Shown here piece by piece: positions 8,398-16,664 of a stretch of DNA of 41,996 nucleotides. The first letter of the stretch is position 1. Every line of letters starts with the position of its first letter. Source of the stretch: Acidimicrobiales bacterium (GTDB lineage: Bacteria; Actinomycetota; Acidimicrobiia; Acidimicrobiales; AC-9). The notes beneath the pieces are model-generated. The model was not told where the DNA came from and did no database searches. It was given only the letters and a program-made list of their open reading frames with translations. Location of the stretch: the NCBI GenBank assembly GCA_036270875.1, contig DATBBR010000061.1:1-41996 (forward strand). Direction: 5' to 3'. The position numbers were made by a program, and so were the translations under genes.

Positions 8398-8688
8398 CTA
8401 TCCCCGGTCCAACCAGTGGCGCTCGGCACCCAGCACCTCGACGTCGGGGTTGGACCAGATGAAGCGCTCCACCTGGTCGAGCACATCGCTCACGTGGCCG
8501 ACACTCCCTGCCACCGCCGCCAGGCCCAGCACCGTCCGCTGCCAACGGTCCTGATGGGCCACCTCCGCCGCGGCCACCGAGTACCGCTGGCGGGCACCCT
8601 CGAGGATCGGCTTGACGACAGCCCGCTTGGTCTTGAGCGAGCGGCTGTAGGGCAGGTGGAGGTCGACCTCCAGAACGCCTACGTGCGT
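8398..8688 (-). CDS. ylxP: YlxP-like DUF503 protein, apparent ACG start
   Basis: Small cytoplasmic protein of about 96 residues. The DUF503 signature is complete: [20 protein letters not shown], then AEVAHQDRWQRTVLGLAAVAG. It lies between infB and rbfA as ylxP does in Bacillus; an association with ribosome assembly is suspected for the family but not settled. There is no ATG, GTG or TTG at the family N-terminus. Between an ATG at 8766, 78 nt upstream within infB, and the conserved core there are no standard starts. The family usually begins M-x-VGVL, which aligns its Met with ACG at 8688. GGGAG stands 5 nt before it, and it overlaps the last codons of infB. The longer ATG form would carry a 26-residue infB-shadow tail and has no ribosome-binding site. 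Confidence 0.82.
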   Translation of the reverse strand, partial: THVGVLEVDLHLPYSRSLKTKRAVVKPILEGARQRYSVAAAEVAHQDRWQRTVLGLAAVAGSVGHVSDVLDQVERFIWSNPDVEVLGAERHWLDRG

Positions 8689-11576
8689 GGAATCTCCCGC
8701 TCTTCGAACGTCTCGATGATGTCGCCCTCCTTCAGGTCCTGGAAGTCGGACAGGCCGATGCCGCACTCGAAGCCCGCCTGGACTTCTCGGACATCGTCCT
8801 TGAAGCGCCGCAGCGACGAGATCGCGCCCTTCCAGATGACAACGCCCTCGCGCAGGAACCGAACCTTGGAACCGCGGGTGATGACGCCGTTGCGGACGTA
8901 ACAGCCGGCCACGGCACCCACACGCGGTACCCGGAAGACCGCCCGCACCTCGGCGTCTCCGGTGACGACCTCCTCGAACTCGGGAGCCAGCATCCCGACG
9001 ATGGCGGCCTCGATCTCCTCCAACACCTTGTAGATGATCTCGTAGGTGCGGATCTCGACGTTCTGAGTCTCGGCCATCTCCCTGGCCCGACGATCGGGTC
9101 GCACGTTGAAGCCGATGATCGTGGCGTTCGACGCCGCTCCCAATTGGACGTCGTTCTCGGTGATGCCGCCGACGGCGCGGTGCACGAAGCTCAGCCTGAC
9201 CTCGTCGCGCTCCAGCTTCCGCAAGCTCTCGGTCAGCGCCTCCAGCGAGCCCTGGACATCCGCCTTGAGAATGAGGTTGAGCGTCGCCGTCTCGCCCCGC
9301 TGGATCTGCTCGAAGACGTCCTCGAGCTTGGCTCCCGGCGACGCCGAGGGCGTGGGCGTGTACCCGGCGAAACGGATGCGCTGCTCGCGGGCCTCGCCGA
9401 TGGTGCGGGCGGTGCCCTGGTCGGACGTCACCCGCAGGTCGTCGCCAGCGTTGGGCACCTCGGAGAAACCGAGGACCTCGACGGGGGTTGAGGGGGTGGC
9501 CTCCTTGATGTTGTCCCCGCGGTCGTCCACCAGCGCCTTCACCCGTCCCCAGGCGGCGCCCGCGACCATGGGATCGCCGACCCGCAGAGTGCCCTTCTGG
9601 ACGACGGCCGTGGCCACCGGGCCCCGACCGACATCGAGATTGGCCTCCAGGACCACCCCGCGCGCCCGCCCCTCCGGGTTCGCCGTGAGCTCCTGGACCT
9701 CGGCCAGGACAAGGAGCTGCTCGAGCAGCTCGTCGATGCCGACGTTCTGCAGGGCGGACAGCTCGACCATGATCGTGTCGCCACCCCAGCGCTCGGGCAC
9801 CAAGCCCTGGTCCGACAACTGCTGCATGACCCGGTTGGGATCGGCGTCCTCACGGTCGATCTTGTTGATGGCGACCATGATGGGCACCTCGGCGGCCCGA
9901 GCGTGGCTGAGCGCCTCGATCGTCTGCGGCATCACGCCGTCGTCGGCCGCGACGACCAGGACCACGATGTCGGTGACCTCGGCCCCGCGGGCTCGCATGG
10001 CCGTGAACGCCTCGTGGCCCGGCGTGTCGATGAAGGTGATGAGGCGCCCGTCCTTGTCTGCCTGGTAGGCGCCGATGTGCTGGGTGATGCCGCCGGCCTC
10101 GCCGGCCACCACGTTGGTCTCACGGATGCGGTCCAGGAGCTTGGTCTTGCCGTGGTCGACGTGGCCCATCACGGTGATGACCGGTGGCCGCTGACGCTGG
10201 AGCGCAGGATCTTCTTCCTCGTCGGCCTCGAAGTACTTGGCCTGGAGGGCGGCCTCCTGCTCCTCGCCGGCGTCGACGAGGCGCACGGTGGCGCCAATCT
10301 CGGCCGCGAACAGCTCGATCATGTCGTCGCTCAGCGACTGCGTGGCCGTGACCATCTCCCCCTGCAGCAGAAGGAAGCGCACGACGTCGCCGGCCGAGCG
10401 GTTGACCTTGGGCCCGATGTCCTGAGCGGTGGAGCCCCGCTCGACGACCACCTCGTCCTCGGGCACGGGAGCGTTGGACGGCGTGTAGGTCGTCAGCTGG
10501 GTCGGCTCCAGCTCCTCCATGTTGCGCCGGCGACGACGAGGCCGCCGCTGCGGGGGCCGGCCACGTCCGCCCGGACCACCTCGTCCGGCGGGGGGCGGCG
10601 GCATCCCCGGGCCGCGCCCCAATCCACCACCTGGGCGACCTCCGCCGTAGCCGCCGCCTCCGGGACGGGGGCCTCCGTATCCGCCGGGGCGCCCCGTGCC
10701 GGTCCCGGCAGGGCGGCTGCCCCCTCCGGGACGGCCGGCGCCAGCCGGTGGCCGAGGTCCGGCGGGCGCGCCTCGTCCGCCCACGCCTGGCGGGGGCGGG
10801 ATCGGGCGGCCGGTGGACGATCGAGGAGGCCCTCCGGGCGGCGGAGGGATGGGACGACCGGTGCTGGGGCTGACCGGCGGACGACCGCCTCCCGCCGTCG
10901 GCGGAGCCGGTCGGCCGCCTGGGCCGCCTGGAGACCGGCGTGGCGCGGGCTCGCCCGAGGGCGGTGCCGAGGGCGGACGGCTGGCGCCCCCCCGGGCACT
11001 CGGCCCAGGCTCGCTCTGACGAGGTCGCCCGGCCGAGGGCGCGTCGAGGGAGGGTCCGGTGGGTCGGCGGTCCGTCGGTCCTCTCGGGATGTCCCGGTCC
11101 GGCGCTCCGGCCGCCTCGGTCGGGCCCGTGCCGGCCTCGGCGGCCCCCGCTGGGGCGCTCGCCGCTGGCTCGCGGGTCTCGCTCGGCGGCCTCGGGGCCG
11201 GCGCGGCGGCGGCCGGGACGCCGACATCGGGGACTCCGGCAGCAGGCGGACGAACGGGCTCGGCGGGCTCGGGTCGGGGCCGCGGGGGCGTGACTCGGGC
11301 CGGGCGACCGACGGCGTCCTCGGACCGCGTGGAGCGGCTGCCGGGCCCGGCGGTCGGCGGGGCGGCCCGCGGCGGCGCGGGCGCCTCCTCGGGGGCCACG
11401 GCCCGCCGGAGGCCCTCGCGGTCGGCCTTGCGCCGGACGCGGTCAGCCTGGGCATCCTCGATGCTCGAGGAATGGCTCTTGACCCCGATCCCCAGCGACT
11501 CGCAGAGGTCGAGCGCCTCCTTGTTCGTCAAGCCGAGCTCTCGAGCGAGCTCGTAGACTCGGATTTTCTTCGCCAA
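8679..11576 (-). CDS. infB: Translation initiation factor IF-2
   Basis: GTPase that brings initiator tRNA to the 30S and promotes 50S joining. It is 965 residues. The N-terminal IF2_N-type helix pair begins [14 protein letters not shown]. Residues about 105-405 are a long Pro/Gly/Arg/Ala linker with little order. The G domain has GHVDHGKT at 471-478, then the switch I segment [19 protein letters not shown] and NKID, followed by domains II-IV. The TTG at 11576 fits the conserved Met of the family ([10 protein letters not shown]). The frame is open further upstream, but the extra 53 residues are not family-like. The end overlaps ylxP. The 91 bp between ylxR and infB hold no gene. Confidence 0.97.
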   Translation of the reverse strand: MAKKIRVYELARELGLTNKEALDLCESLGIGVKSHSSSIEDAQADRVRRKADREGLRRAVAPEEAPAPPRAAPPTAGPGSRSTRSEDAVGRPARVTPPRPRPEPAEPVRPPAAGVPDVGVPAAAAPAPRPPSETREPAASAPAGAAEAGTGPTEAAGAPDRDIPRGPTDRRPTGPSLDAPSAGRPRQSEPGPSARGGASRPPSAPPSGEPAPRRSPGGPGGRPAPPTAGGGRPPVSPSTGRPIPPPPGGPPRSSTGRPIPPPPGVGGRGAPAGPRPPAGAGRPGGGSRPAGTGTGRPGGYGGPRPGGGGYGGGRPGGGLGRGPGMPPPPAGRGGPGGRGRPPQRRPRRRRRNMEELEPTQLTTYTPSNAPVPEDEVVVERGSTAQDIGPKVNRSAGDVVRFLLLQGEMVTATQSLSDDMIELFAAEIGATVRLVDAGEEQEAALQAKYFEADEEEDPALQRQRPPVITVMGHVDHGKTKLLDRIRETNVVAGEAGGITQHIGAYQADKDGRLITFIDTPGHEAFTAMRARGAEVTDIVVLVVAADDGVMPQTIEALSHARAAEVPIMVAINKIDREDADPNRVMQQLSDQGLVPERWGGDTIMVELSALQNVGIDELLEQLLVLAEVQELTANPEGRARGVVLEANLDVGRGPVATAVVQKGTLRVGDPMVAGAAWGRVKALVDDRGDNIKEATPSTPVEVLGFSEVPNAGDDLRVTSDQGTARTIGEAREQRIRFAGYTPTPSASPGAKLEDVFEQIQRGETATLNLILKADVQGSLEALTESLRKLERDEVRLSFVHRAVGGITENDVQLGAASNATIIGFNVRPDRRAREMAETQNVEIRTYEIIYKVLEEIEAAIVGMLAPEFEEVVTGDAEVRAVFRVPRVGAVAGCYVRNGVITRGSKVRFLREGVVIWKGAISSLRRFKDDVREVQAGFECGIGLSDFQDLKEGDIIETFEEREIPRT

Positions 11577-11667
11577 CTGCTGGTTCAGTCCTCTCTTGAC
11601 TCGTAACTGCCCGAGGGTGCTTATCCTCCCACACGCCCCGGCTATCCCGGGTCTCTCCCCCGGCTGA

Positions 11668-11946
11668 CTAGTCCTCCACCCCGTCCGTTCCGCTGGGAGC
11701 GGCGGCCAACGCCTGTTGCAACCGCTCCACCGCAAGCCGCTGGACCGGCGCCCGCAGGGCCCGCGAGAACCCGTCCCGACGCTGGGCCAGATCCACGCAC
11801 CGGCTCGTCTCGGCGCACACCCACGCTCCCCGACCCGGCAGGTGCCGACCTATGGCCAGCTCCCCCGCACCGGTGCGAACGACCCGTACCAGTGCCTCTG
11901 GAGACGCTGTCCGGCGGCACCCGACACAGGTCCTGCGGGGCGTTAT
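11668..11946 (-). CDS. ylxR: YlxR (DUF448) RNA-binding protein, apparent ATA start
   Basis: Complete YlxR family protein of 92 residues, an RNA-binding small protein usually encoded between nusA and infB. The signature TPRRTCVGCRR with the CxxC-R element is at residues 2-12, followed by RVVRTGAGELAIG, LPGRGAWVC and a helical end. No ATG, GTG or TTG exists between an in-frame TGA upstream and the conserved CVGCR core. The best start is ATA at 11946-11944, sharing ATAA with the nusA stop (the same geometry as the common ATGA overlap). GAGGAGG is 7 nt ahead (11960-11954). Gene finders restricted to ATG/GTG/TTG would miss or truncate it. The protein identity is firm; the start codon is inference. 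Confidence 0.88.
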   Translation of the reverse strand: MTPRRTCVGCRRTASPEALVRVVRTGAGELAIGRHLPGRGAWVCAETSRCVDLAQRRDGFSRALRAPVQRLAVERLQQALAAAPSGTDGVED

Positions 11947-13220
11947 GCGGGAGCCTCCTCTTCGTCGACCGCCTTGCGGGCGGCCACCTCACCCCCCTTG
12001 ACCTCCTCTCCGGCTGGGGCTGCCCCGGGCGGGGCAGGATCCGCAGGGGCGGACTCGCTCGACTCGGCCGACGGGGCCGAGTCGGTGGGGTCGGCGGCGG
12101 GAGGGGACTCCCCGAGGGACCACGCCTCGGCCGAGACCGCCTCGCCGCCCTCGGCGGGCTGCCAGACCAGTTCGCCTGCCTCGTTCTGCACCCACTCGCC
12201 CTCGGCCCACTCCTCGCCGCCGTAGCCAGCCTCCTCCTCCGCCAGCTGGGTCTCGCTCTTGATGTCGACCCGCCAACCGGTCAGGCGGGCCGCGAGGCGG
12301 GCGTTCTGGCCCTCCTTGCCGATGGCCAGGGAGAGCTGGAAGTCGTGGACGATCACCGTCGCCGTGCCCGTCTGGTCGTCGAGGCGAACCTCCTTCACCT
12401 TCGCCGGCTGGAGCGCCCGCAGCACGAACTCGGCCGGATCCTCGGAGAAGGGCACGATGTCGACCTTCTCGCCTCGCAGCTCGTTGGTCACCATCCGCAC
12501 GCGGGCGCCGCGGGCCCCGACGCAGGCCCCCACCGGGTCGACGTTGGCGTCGTTCGACCACACGGCGATCTTGGTGCGGTGCCCCGGCTCGCGGGCCGCC
12601 GCCTTGATCTCCACGACCCCGCTGCTGATCTCGGGGACCTCCAGCTCGAAGAGGCGCTTGATGAGACCCGGGTGGGTGCGGCTCACCACGATCTGCGGGC
12701 CCTTCGTCGTCTTGCGTACCTCGACGATGTAGGCCTTGAGGCGGGCGCCGTGGTCGTAGCGCTCGTACGGCACCTGCTCGGCCTGTGGCAGCAGGGCCTC
12801 CACCTTCCCCAGGTCGAGGAGGGTGTAGCGATTGTCGCTCTGCTGGATGATGCCGGTGACGATGTCGCCCTCGCGCCCCGCGTACTCCTCGTACTTGAGG
12901 TCCCGCTCCGCCTCCCGGATCCGCTGGAGGATCACCTGCTTGGCCGTTTGGGCCGCGATGCGCCCAAAGTCGTCGGGTGTGTCGTCCCACTCCCGCAGGA
13001 CGTTGCCGTCCTCGTCCAGCTCCTGACCGTAGACCCGGATCTCGCCCGACTGCGGGTCGACGGTCACCACGGCCTCCTCGGCCGCGCCGGGCATGCGCTT
13101 GTACGCCGAGACGAGCGCGTTGGCCAGGGCGTCGAGCAACGTGTCGACACCTATGCCCTTGTCGCGGGCGATCTGCTGGAGTGCCTCCAGGAACTCGAAG
13201 TTGCTCGTGCTCTTGCTCAT
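11943..13220 (-). CDS. nusA: Transcription termination/antitermination factor NusA
   Basis: RNA polymerase-binding elongation factor, 425 residues. It has the N-terminal polymerase-binding domain (FEFLEALQQIARDKGI..), the S1 domain (GDIVTGIIQQ..LGKVEALLP), KH1 (NDANVDPVGACVGARGARV) and KH2 (IGKEGQNARLAARLTGW). The last 80 or so residues are acidic, rich in Ala, Pro and Ser, and lack the tandem repeats of E. coli NusA, as is usual in Actinobacteria. ATG 13220 overlaps the rimP stop as ATGA, so translation is coupled. Its own TAA stop forms the proposed ATA start of ylxR. Confidence 0.97.
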   Translation of the reverse strand: MSKSTSNFEFLEALQQIARDKGIGVDTLLDALANALVSAYKRMPGAAEEAVVTVDPQSGEIRVYGQELDEDGNVLREWDDTPDDFGRIAAQTAKQVILQRIREAERDLKYEEYAGREGDIVTGIIQQSDNRYTLLDLGKVEALLPQAEQVPYERYDHGARLKAYIVEVRKTTKGPQIVVSRTHPGLIKRLFELEVPEISSGVVEIKAAAREPGHRTKIAVWSNDANVDPVGACVGARGARVRMVTNELRGEKVDIVPFSEDPAEFVLRALQPAKVKEVRLDDQTGTATVIVHDFQLSLAIGKEGQNARLAARLTGWRVDIKSETQLAEEEAGYGGEEWAEGEWVQNEAGELVWQPAEGGEAVSAEAWSLGESPPAADPTDSAPSAESSESAPADPAPPGAAPAGEEVKGGEVAARKAVDEEEAPA

Positions 13221-13762
13221 GACGTCGTGGCCTTCTTGGTCTTGGGTGGCGAGGGGCGATGCGGGCCCCGACGGGCACCACGCCCGCCGCCACGGCCCTG
13301 ATCGGTCGGTCCCCACTGGAAGGTGGTCCGGGCCCGCTCGATGTCGGCGTAGGCGAGCCGGCGTCCGTCGTCGGGAAGGCCGGCGCCCGTGATCACCACG
13401 CCGGAGCCGTCGGCGTGGGCCAGCCGGCCGGCGACTCGTCGCTCCCCGTCGGTCCCGGGTCTCGTCTTCACGCTCACCTCGGTCCCGACGAAACGCAGGA
13501 ACTGCTCGGGCGTGCGTAGCGGCCGCTCGACCCCCGGGCTGGTGACCTCGAGGGTGTAGCGCCCCCCGGGAACTGGATCATCGCGGTCGAGCGCGACCGA
13601 AAGGGCCCGGTTGATCTCGCTCAGGGCTTCAAGGTCGATGCCACCCGGTCGGTCCACCGTCACCCGGACGAGCCCGGCACCGACCTGGATGTCCACGAGC
13701 TCGAGGCCCGAGGTGGACAGAACCGACTCGATCAGCTCGTGAGCTCGTCTTGCCTGACCCAT
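13217..13762 (-). CDS. rimP: Ribosome maturation factor RimP
   Basis: Early 30S assembly factor, 181 residues. Features are the N-terminal domain (ELIESVLSTSGLELVDIQVG..VRVTVDRPGGIDLEALSEINRALS), the YTLEVTSPGVERPLRTPEQFLRF signature and the C-terminal Sm-like domain. It ends in a basic tail rich in Gly, Arg and Lys (GRGGGRGARRG..KTKKATTS) that is longer than in E. coli. ATG 13762 has AGAGGAGG 6 nt upstream. It is the first gene of the nusA-infB operon, and its long leader carries a hairpin and repeats. Confidence 0.95.
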   Translation of the reverse strand: MGQARRAHELIESVLSTSGLELVDIQVGAGLVRVTVDRPGGIDLEALSEINRALSVALDRDDPVPGGRYTLEVTSPGVERPLRTPEQFLRFVGTEVSVKTRPGTDGERRVAGRLAHADGSGVVITGAGLPDDGRRLAYADIERARTTFQWGPTDQGRGGGRGARRGPHRPSPPKTKKATTS

Positions 13763-13807
13763 CTCGTACCTCCTCTCGTCTCGTCACGACCGCCCTTGCT
13801 GATGCAA

Positions 13808-13832
13808 GAGGCGTGGGCACCGCCCACGCCTC
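13808..13832 (-). promoter_or_regulatory. Leader hairpin of the rimP-nusA-infB operon
   Basis: Perfect 11-bp inverted repeat (13808-13818 with 13822-13832, 3-nt loop) about 45 nt before the rimP start. A second small stem (CTTGC-ATCA-GCAAG) follows directly on the transcript. There is no clear T run, so it could be an attenuator, a processing site or a protein-binding leader element. It is seen in the sequence; the role is inference. Confidence 0.6.
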
Positions 13833-13850
13833 CCTGCTCGACCTGTACAA

Positions 13851-13895
13851 CTGAACAGCTGCCTTGCTGAACGGCTTTCCTCGAACTGAACGGCT
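13851..13895. repeat. Three direct copies of CTGAACRGCT in the rimP leader
   Basis: CTGAACAGCT at 13851-13860 and CTGAACGGCT at 13867-13876 and 13886-13895. They lie just downstream of the candidate rimP -10 element and so would be in the 5' leader RNA, or form repeated protein sites on the DNA. Spacing between starts is 16 and 19 bp. Confidence 0.7.
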
Positions 13896-13903
13896 ATCCG
13901 AGT

Positions 13904-13909
13904 AGTATA
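13904..13909 (-). promoter_or_regulatory. Candidate -10 element for rimP operon (TATACT)
   Basis: TATACT on the minus strand differs from the consensus TATAAT at one base and is AT-rich in a very GC-rich setting. Transcription would start near 13897, giving a leader of about 135 nt before rimP. No good -35 hexamer is seen 17 bp upstream. Confidence 0.45.
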
Positions 13910-13984
13910 GCAATGCCGGCCGATTTCGGACCTGGTCGATCGCGTCCAATTGCCGCCCCCGAAGCCTCGAACTGGCCGCTGCGG

Positions 13985-14022
13985 CGCAGGCGTCTCCAAT
14001 AGCCGCAGGCGTCTCCAATAGC
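13985..14022. repeat. Perfect 19-bp tandem duplication before proS
   Basis: The unit CGCAGGCGTCTCCAATAGC occurs at 13985-14003 and again at 14004-14022 without mismatch, ending 8 bp before the proS start codon. The end of the second copy carries the candidate -10 element of proS. It is either a recent duplication or a double protein-binding site. Confidence 0.9.
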
Positions 14023-14024
14023 AT
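14019..14024 (+). promoter_or_regulatory. Candidate -10 element of a leaderless proS transcript
   Basis: TAGCAT (TANNNT pattern) ends 6 nt before GTG 14031. No Shine-Dalgarno sequence precedes that GTG. This spacing would put the transcription start at the first base of the start codon, as is common for leaderless actinobacterial mRNAs. Confidence 0.4.
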
Positions 14025-14030
14025 CGCCTG

Positions 14031-15407
14031 GTGGCCCGTGCCCCCATTCTCACGCCTCGAGCGGACGACTTCCCCCGGTGGTACCAGGACGTCGTCGCCA
14101 AGGCCGAGCTCGCCGACAACGGCCCCGTGCGGGGCACCATGGTCATCCGGCCCTACGGCTACGCCATCTGGGAGCGCATGCAGGAGGAGCTCGACACCCG
14201 GATAAAGGCGGCCGGCGCCAAAAACGTCTACTTCCCGCTGCTCATTCCCGAGTCCTTCGTGCACCGGGAGGCCGAGCACGTCGAGGGGTTCAGCCCCGAG
14301 CTGGCCGTCGTCACCCACGGGGGCGGCAGGAAGCTGGAGGAGCCGGCGGTCATCCGTCCGTCGAGCGAGACGATCATCGCCGGCTACTTCGCCAAGTGGC
14401 TCCAGAGCTATCGGGATCTCCCGCTCCTCGTGAACCAGTGGGCCAACGTGGTGCGTTGGGAGCTGCGGCCCCGGCTGTTCCTGCGCACCACGGAGTTCCT
14501 GTGGCAGGAGGGCCACACCGTGCACGAGACCGAGGACGAGGCCCGACGCTACGCACTGCGGATCCTGGACGATGTCTACCGCGACGTCATGGTCCGGGTC
14601 CTGGCCATCCCCGTGCTGACCGGTCGCAAGACCGACCGGGAGCGCTTCGCGGGCGCCACCACCACCTGGACCTGCGAGGCCATGATGACCGACGGGAAGG
14701 CGCTGCAGATGGGCACCAGCCACGAGCTCGGACAGAACTTCTCGCGTGCGTTCGGGATCGAGTTCCAGTCGCGGACCGGAGAGTCGACGTACGGCTGGCA
14801 GACGTCGTGGGGCGTCTCGACGCGCATGGTCGGCGGCCTGGTCATGGCCCACGGCGACGACAACGGCCTGCGCCTGCCGCCCCGCCTGGCCCCGATCCAG
14901 GTGGTCGTGGTGCTGGTCCGGGACGAGGACGGGACCGGGCCCGCGGCCGAGGCGCTGGCCGCCGAGCTGGCGGCTGCCGGACATCGCGTCGAGCTCGACG
15001 CTGCGACCGACACCTCCTACGGACGCCGCGTCACCGACTGGGAGCTGAAGGGCGTGCCCGTGCGCATCGAGGTCGGACCCCGGGAGCTGGCGGCCGGGAA
15101 GGTGTCCCTCATCCGCCGGGACAACGGTGATCGGACCGCCGTGGCCCTCGACCAGGCGGTGGCCTCGGTGGGCGAGGCCCTGGACGCCGCCCAGGGCGAC
15201 CTGCTGGCCGAGGCCGAGTCCCGGCGCGACGACCGGACCGTAGAAGTCTCGACGGTCGCGGAGGCCAGGGAGGCGGCAAAGGACGGCTTCGCCCGGTTGC
15301 CCTGGCGCAACGTGGGAGTCGAAGGAGAAGCAGAGCTGGCCGGCGCCGGCGTGTCCGTCCGCTGCCTGCTGGCCGACGACGTGGCGGTCGTGGGCCGGGC
15401 GTACTGA
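14031..15407 (+). CDS. proS: Prolyl-tRNA synthetase, short archaeal/eukaryotic-type
   Basis: Class II aminoacyl-tRNA synthetase that charges tRNA-Pro, 458 residues, without the large editing insertion of the long bacterial form. It shows motif 1 (VRGTMVIRPYGYAIWERMQ), the proline-binding loop RPSSET at 109-114, motif 2 (RWELRPRLFLRTTEFLWQEGHT, about 142-162) and motif 3 (GGLVMAHGDDNGLRLPPRLAP). The anticodon-binding domain follows. The C-terminal domain, often a zinc site with four Cys in this type, is present but keeps only one Cys, so no zinc site is expected. GTG 14031 is the start; there is no ribosome-binding site, so it may be leaderless. It is divergent from rimP. Confidence 0.96.
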   Translation: MARAPILTPRADDFPRWYQDVVAKAELADNGPVRGTMVIRPYGYAIWERMQEELDTRIKAAGAKNVYFPLLIPESFVHREAEHVEGFSPELAVVTHGGGRKLEEPAVIRPSSETIIAGYFAKWLQSYRDLPLLVNQWANVVRWELRPRLFLRTTEFLWQEGHTVHETEDEARRYALRILDDVYRDVMVRVLAIPVLTGRKTDRERFAGATTTWTCEAMMTDGKALQMGTSHELGQNFSRAFGIEFQSRTGESTYGWQTSWGVSTRMVGGLVMAHGDDNGLRLPPRLAPIQVVVVLVRDEDGTGPAAEALAAELAAAGHRVELDAATDTSYGRRVTDWELKGVPVRIEVGPRELAAGKVSLIRRDNGDRTAVALDQAVASVGEALDAAQGDLLAEAESRRDDRTVEVSTVAEAREAAKDGFARLPWRNVGVEGEAELAGAGVSVRCLLADDVAVVGRAY

Positions 15408-15428
15408 GCGCCGGCCTGCCCTCCCCGG

Positions 15429-16655
15429 TCAGAACTCGGTCGCGCAGAAGGGAGGCGGGTCGCACCCGAAGATGGCGTCCGCCCGCGCCGCAGCGCCCGG
15501 CACCCGCTCCGCCACCCGGCCCGCCCGCGCCAGCTCGGAGAAGGTCAGCCCACCGAGCAGCGCGGATCCCAGCTCGCCGGCCCCGAGAAGGAGGTCCGCG
15601 CCGTCTCCGGTGACCGACCGCGCCTCGGCCCCCGAAGGACCCGCCTCCAGGCGCCACGCCCCGTCGTTCCACGGGCAGAAGGCGTCGTCGACCTCCAGGA
15701 CGATCGAGCCCTCCACCGGGTAGCGCCGAGCTTCGAGCGACGCGGGCAGATCGACGAGGCGCACCCACAGGTGGTCCTGCATCCCGGCCAGGCGGAGGCG
15801 GCGAGAGTCCCGCAGCATCCAGCGCACCGGCTCGTCCAGCCGGCGACCACGGAGGTGGGCGCTACGGGTGAGGTCGATGTCGCACACGAACGCCCACAGG
15901 TCGGCGTAGGCCGCCCCGCCCGCCGCGCACAGCTCCTCCACCCGGACCGTCCCAGCATCGAGCTCCCCGCCCTCCCCGCGGCGGTCGAACCGGTACGACA
16001 CATAGCCGTCGAGCTCGCCCCCCGGACCGGCACGAACGGCGTGGAACAGCGGCCCGGCACCGCTGCGACGGCCCTCGAGGTCGTGGAAGAAGCTGTCCCA
16101 CCATGGCTGCGCCCGGCCGACCTCGCCCGGCTGTCGACGACGGACGTTGTCGTACATCGTCGGGAAGGCGCCGGCGGCGACTTCCCTCGAGACCAGCCGG
16201 ATGGTGCCCTCGGGCCCTCGGGCCAGCCCGGTCGGCCGCTCGATCTCGTAGGCGGCAACGAACGTCGCCGGTCCGTACCCGAAGCGACCGTAGATGCCAC
16301 CCTCGCTGGCCGTGAGCACAGCCAGGGCCTCGCCCCGATCGCGCACGTCGTCGAGCTGGCGGCGCATCATCGCCCGCAGGAGCCCGAGCCGCCGATGTGT
16401 CGGTTGGACGCCGACGTACGACACGCCTGCGGCGCCGGCGATGCCGAGACCCGGCATCGTCAGCTCGAAGCTGTGGGCACCGGCGGTGGCGACGATGTCG
16501 TCCCCGTCGAACACCGCCAGGCTCCGGTCCACCTCGATCGCCGCCGCCTCGATGTCGACCGCCTCGTCGTCCAGCTGGACGCCGAAAGCCCCCTCCGCGC
16601 ACCGCAGGAAGGTCGGGATCTCCTCCTCGGTGACCGGCCGCAGGTCGAAGTCCAC
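15429..16655 (-). CDS. Eis-like GNAT N-acetyltransferase with SCP2-type C-terminal domain
   Basis: Acetyl-CoA-dependent amine acetyltransferase, 408 residues, close to the length of mycobacterial Eis. The N-terminal GNAT domain has the acetyl-CoA loop VQPTHRRLG (about 83-91) and GIYGRFGYG, where Y122 or Y127 matches the general-acid Tyr region of Eis. A second GNAT-like domain and a C-terminal sterol-carrier-like domain follow. The chain ends with an aromatic residue (..CATEF), as in Eis, where the C-terminal carboxylate takes part in catalysis. It starts 9 bp after ispG and is convergent with proS. The substrate is unknown; aminoglycoside acetylation is known for some members but not implied here. 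Confidence 0.88.
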   Translation of the reverse strand: MDFDLRPVTEEEIPTFLRCAEGAFGVQLDDEAVDIEAAAIEVDRSLAVFDGDDIVATAGAHSFELTMPGLGIAGAAGVSYVGVQPTHRRLGLLRAMMRRQLDDVRDRGEALAVLTASEGGIYGRFGYGPATFVAAYEIERPTGLARGPEGTIRLVSREVAAGAFPTMYDNVRRRQPGEVGRAQPWWDSFFHDLEGRRSGAGPLFHAVRAGPGGELDGYVSYRFDRRGEGGELDAGTVRVEELCAAGGAAYADLWAFVCDIDLTRSAHLRGRRLDEPVRWMLRDSRRLRLAGMQDHLWVRLVDLPASLEARRYPVEGSIVLEVDDAFCPWNDGAWRLEAGPSGAEARSVTGDGADLLLGAGELGSALLGGLTFSELARAGRVAERVPGAAARADAIFGCDPPPFCATEF

Positions 16656-16664
16656 CGCCCCTGT

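Noticed and set aside
9903-13301. Plus-strand frames opposite infB and nusA
   Set aside because: Low-complexity shadow translations; both minus-strand genes are clear family members.
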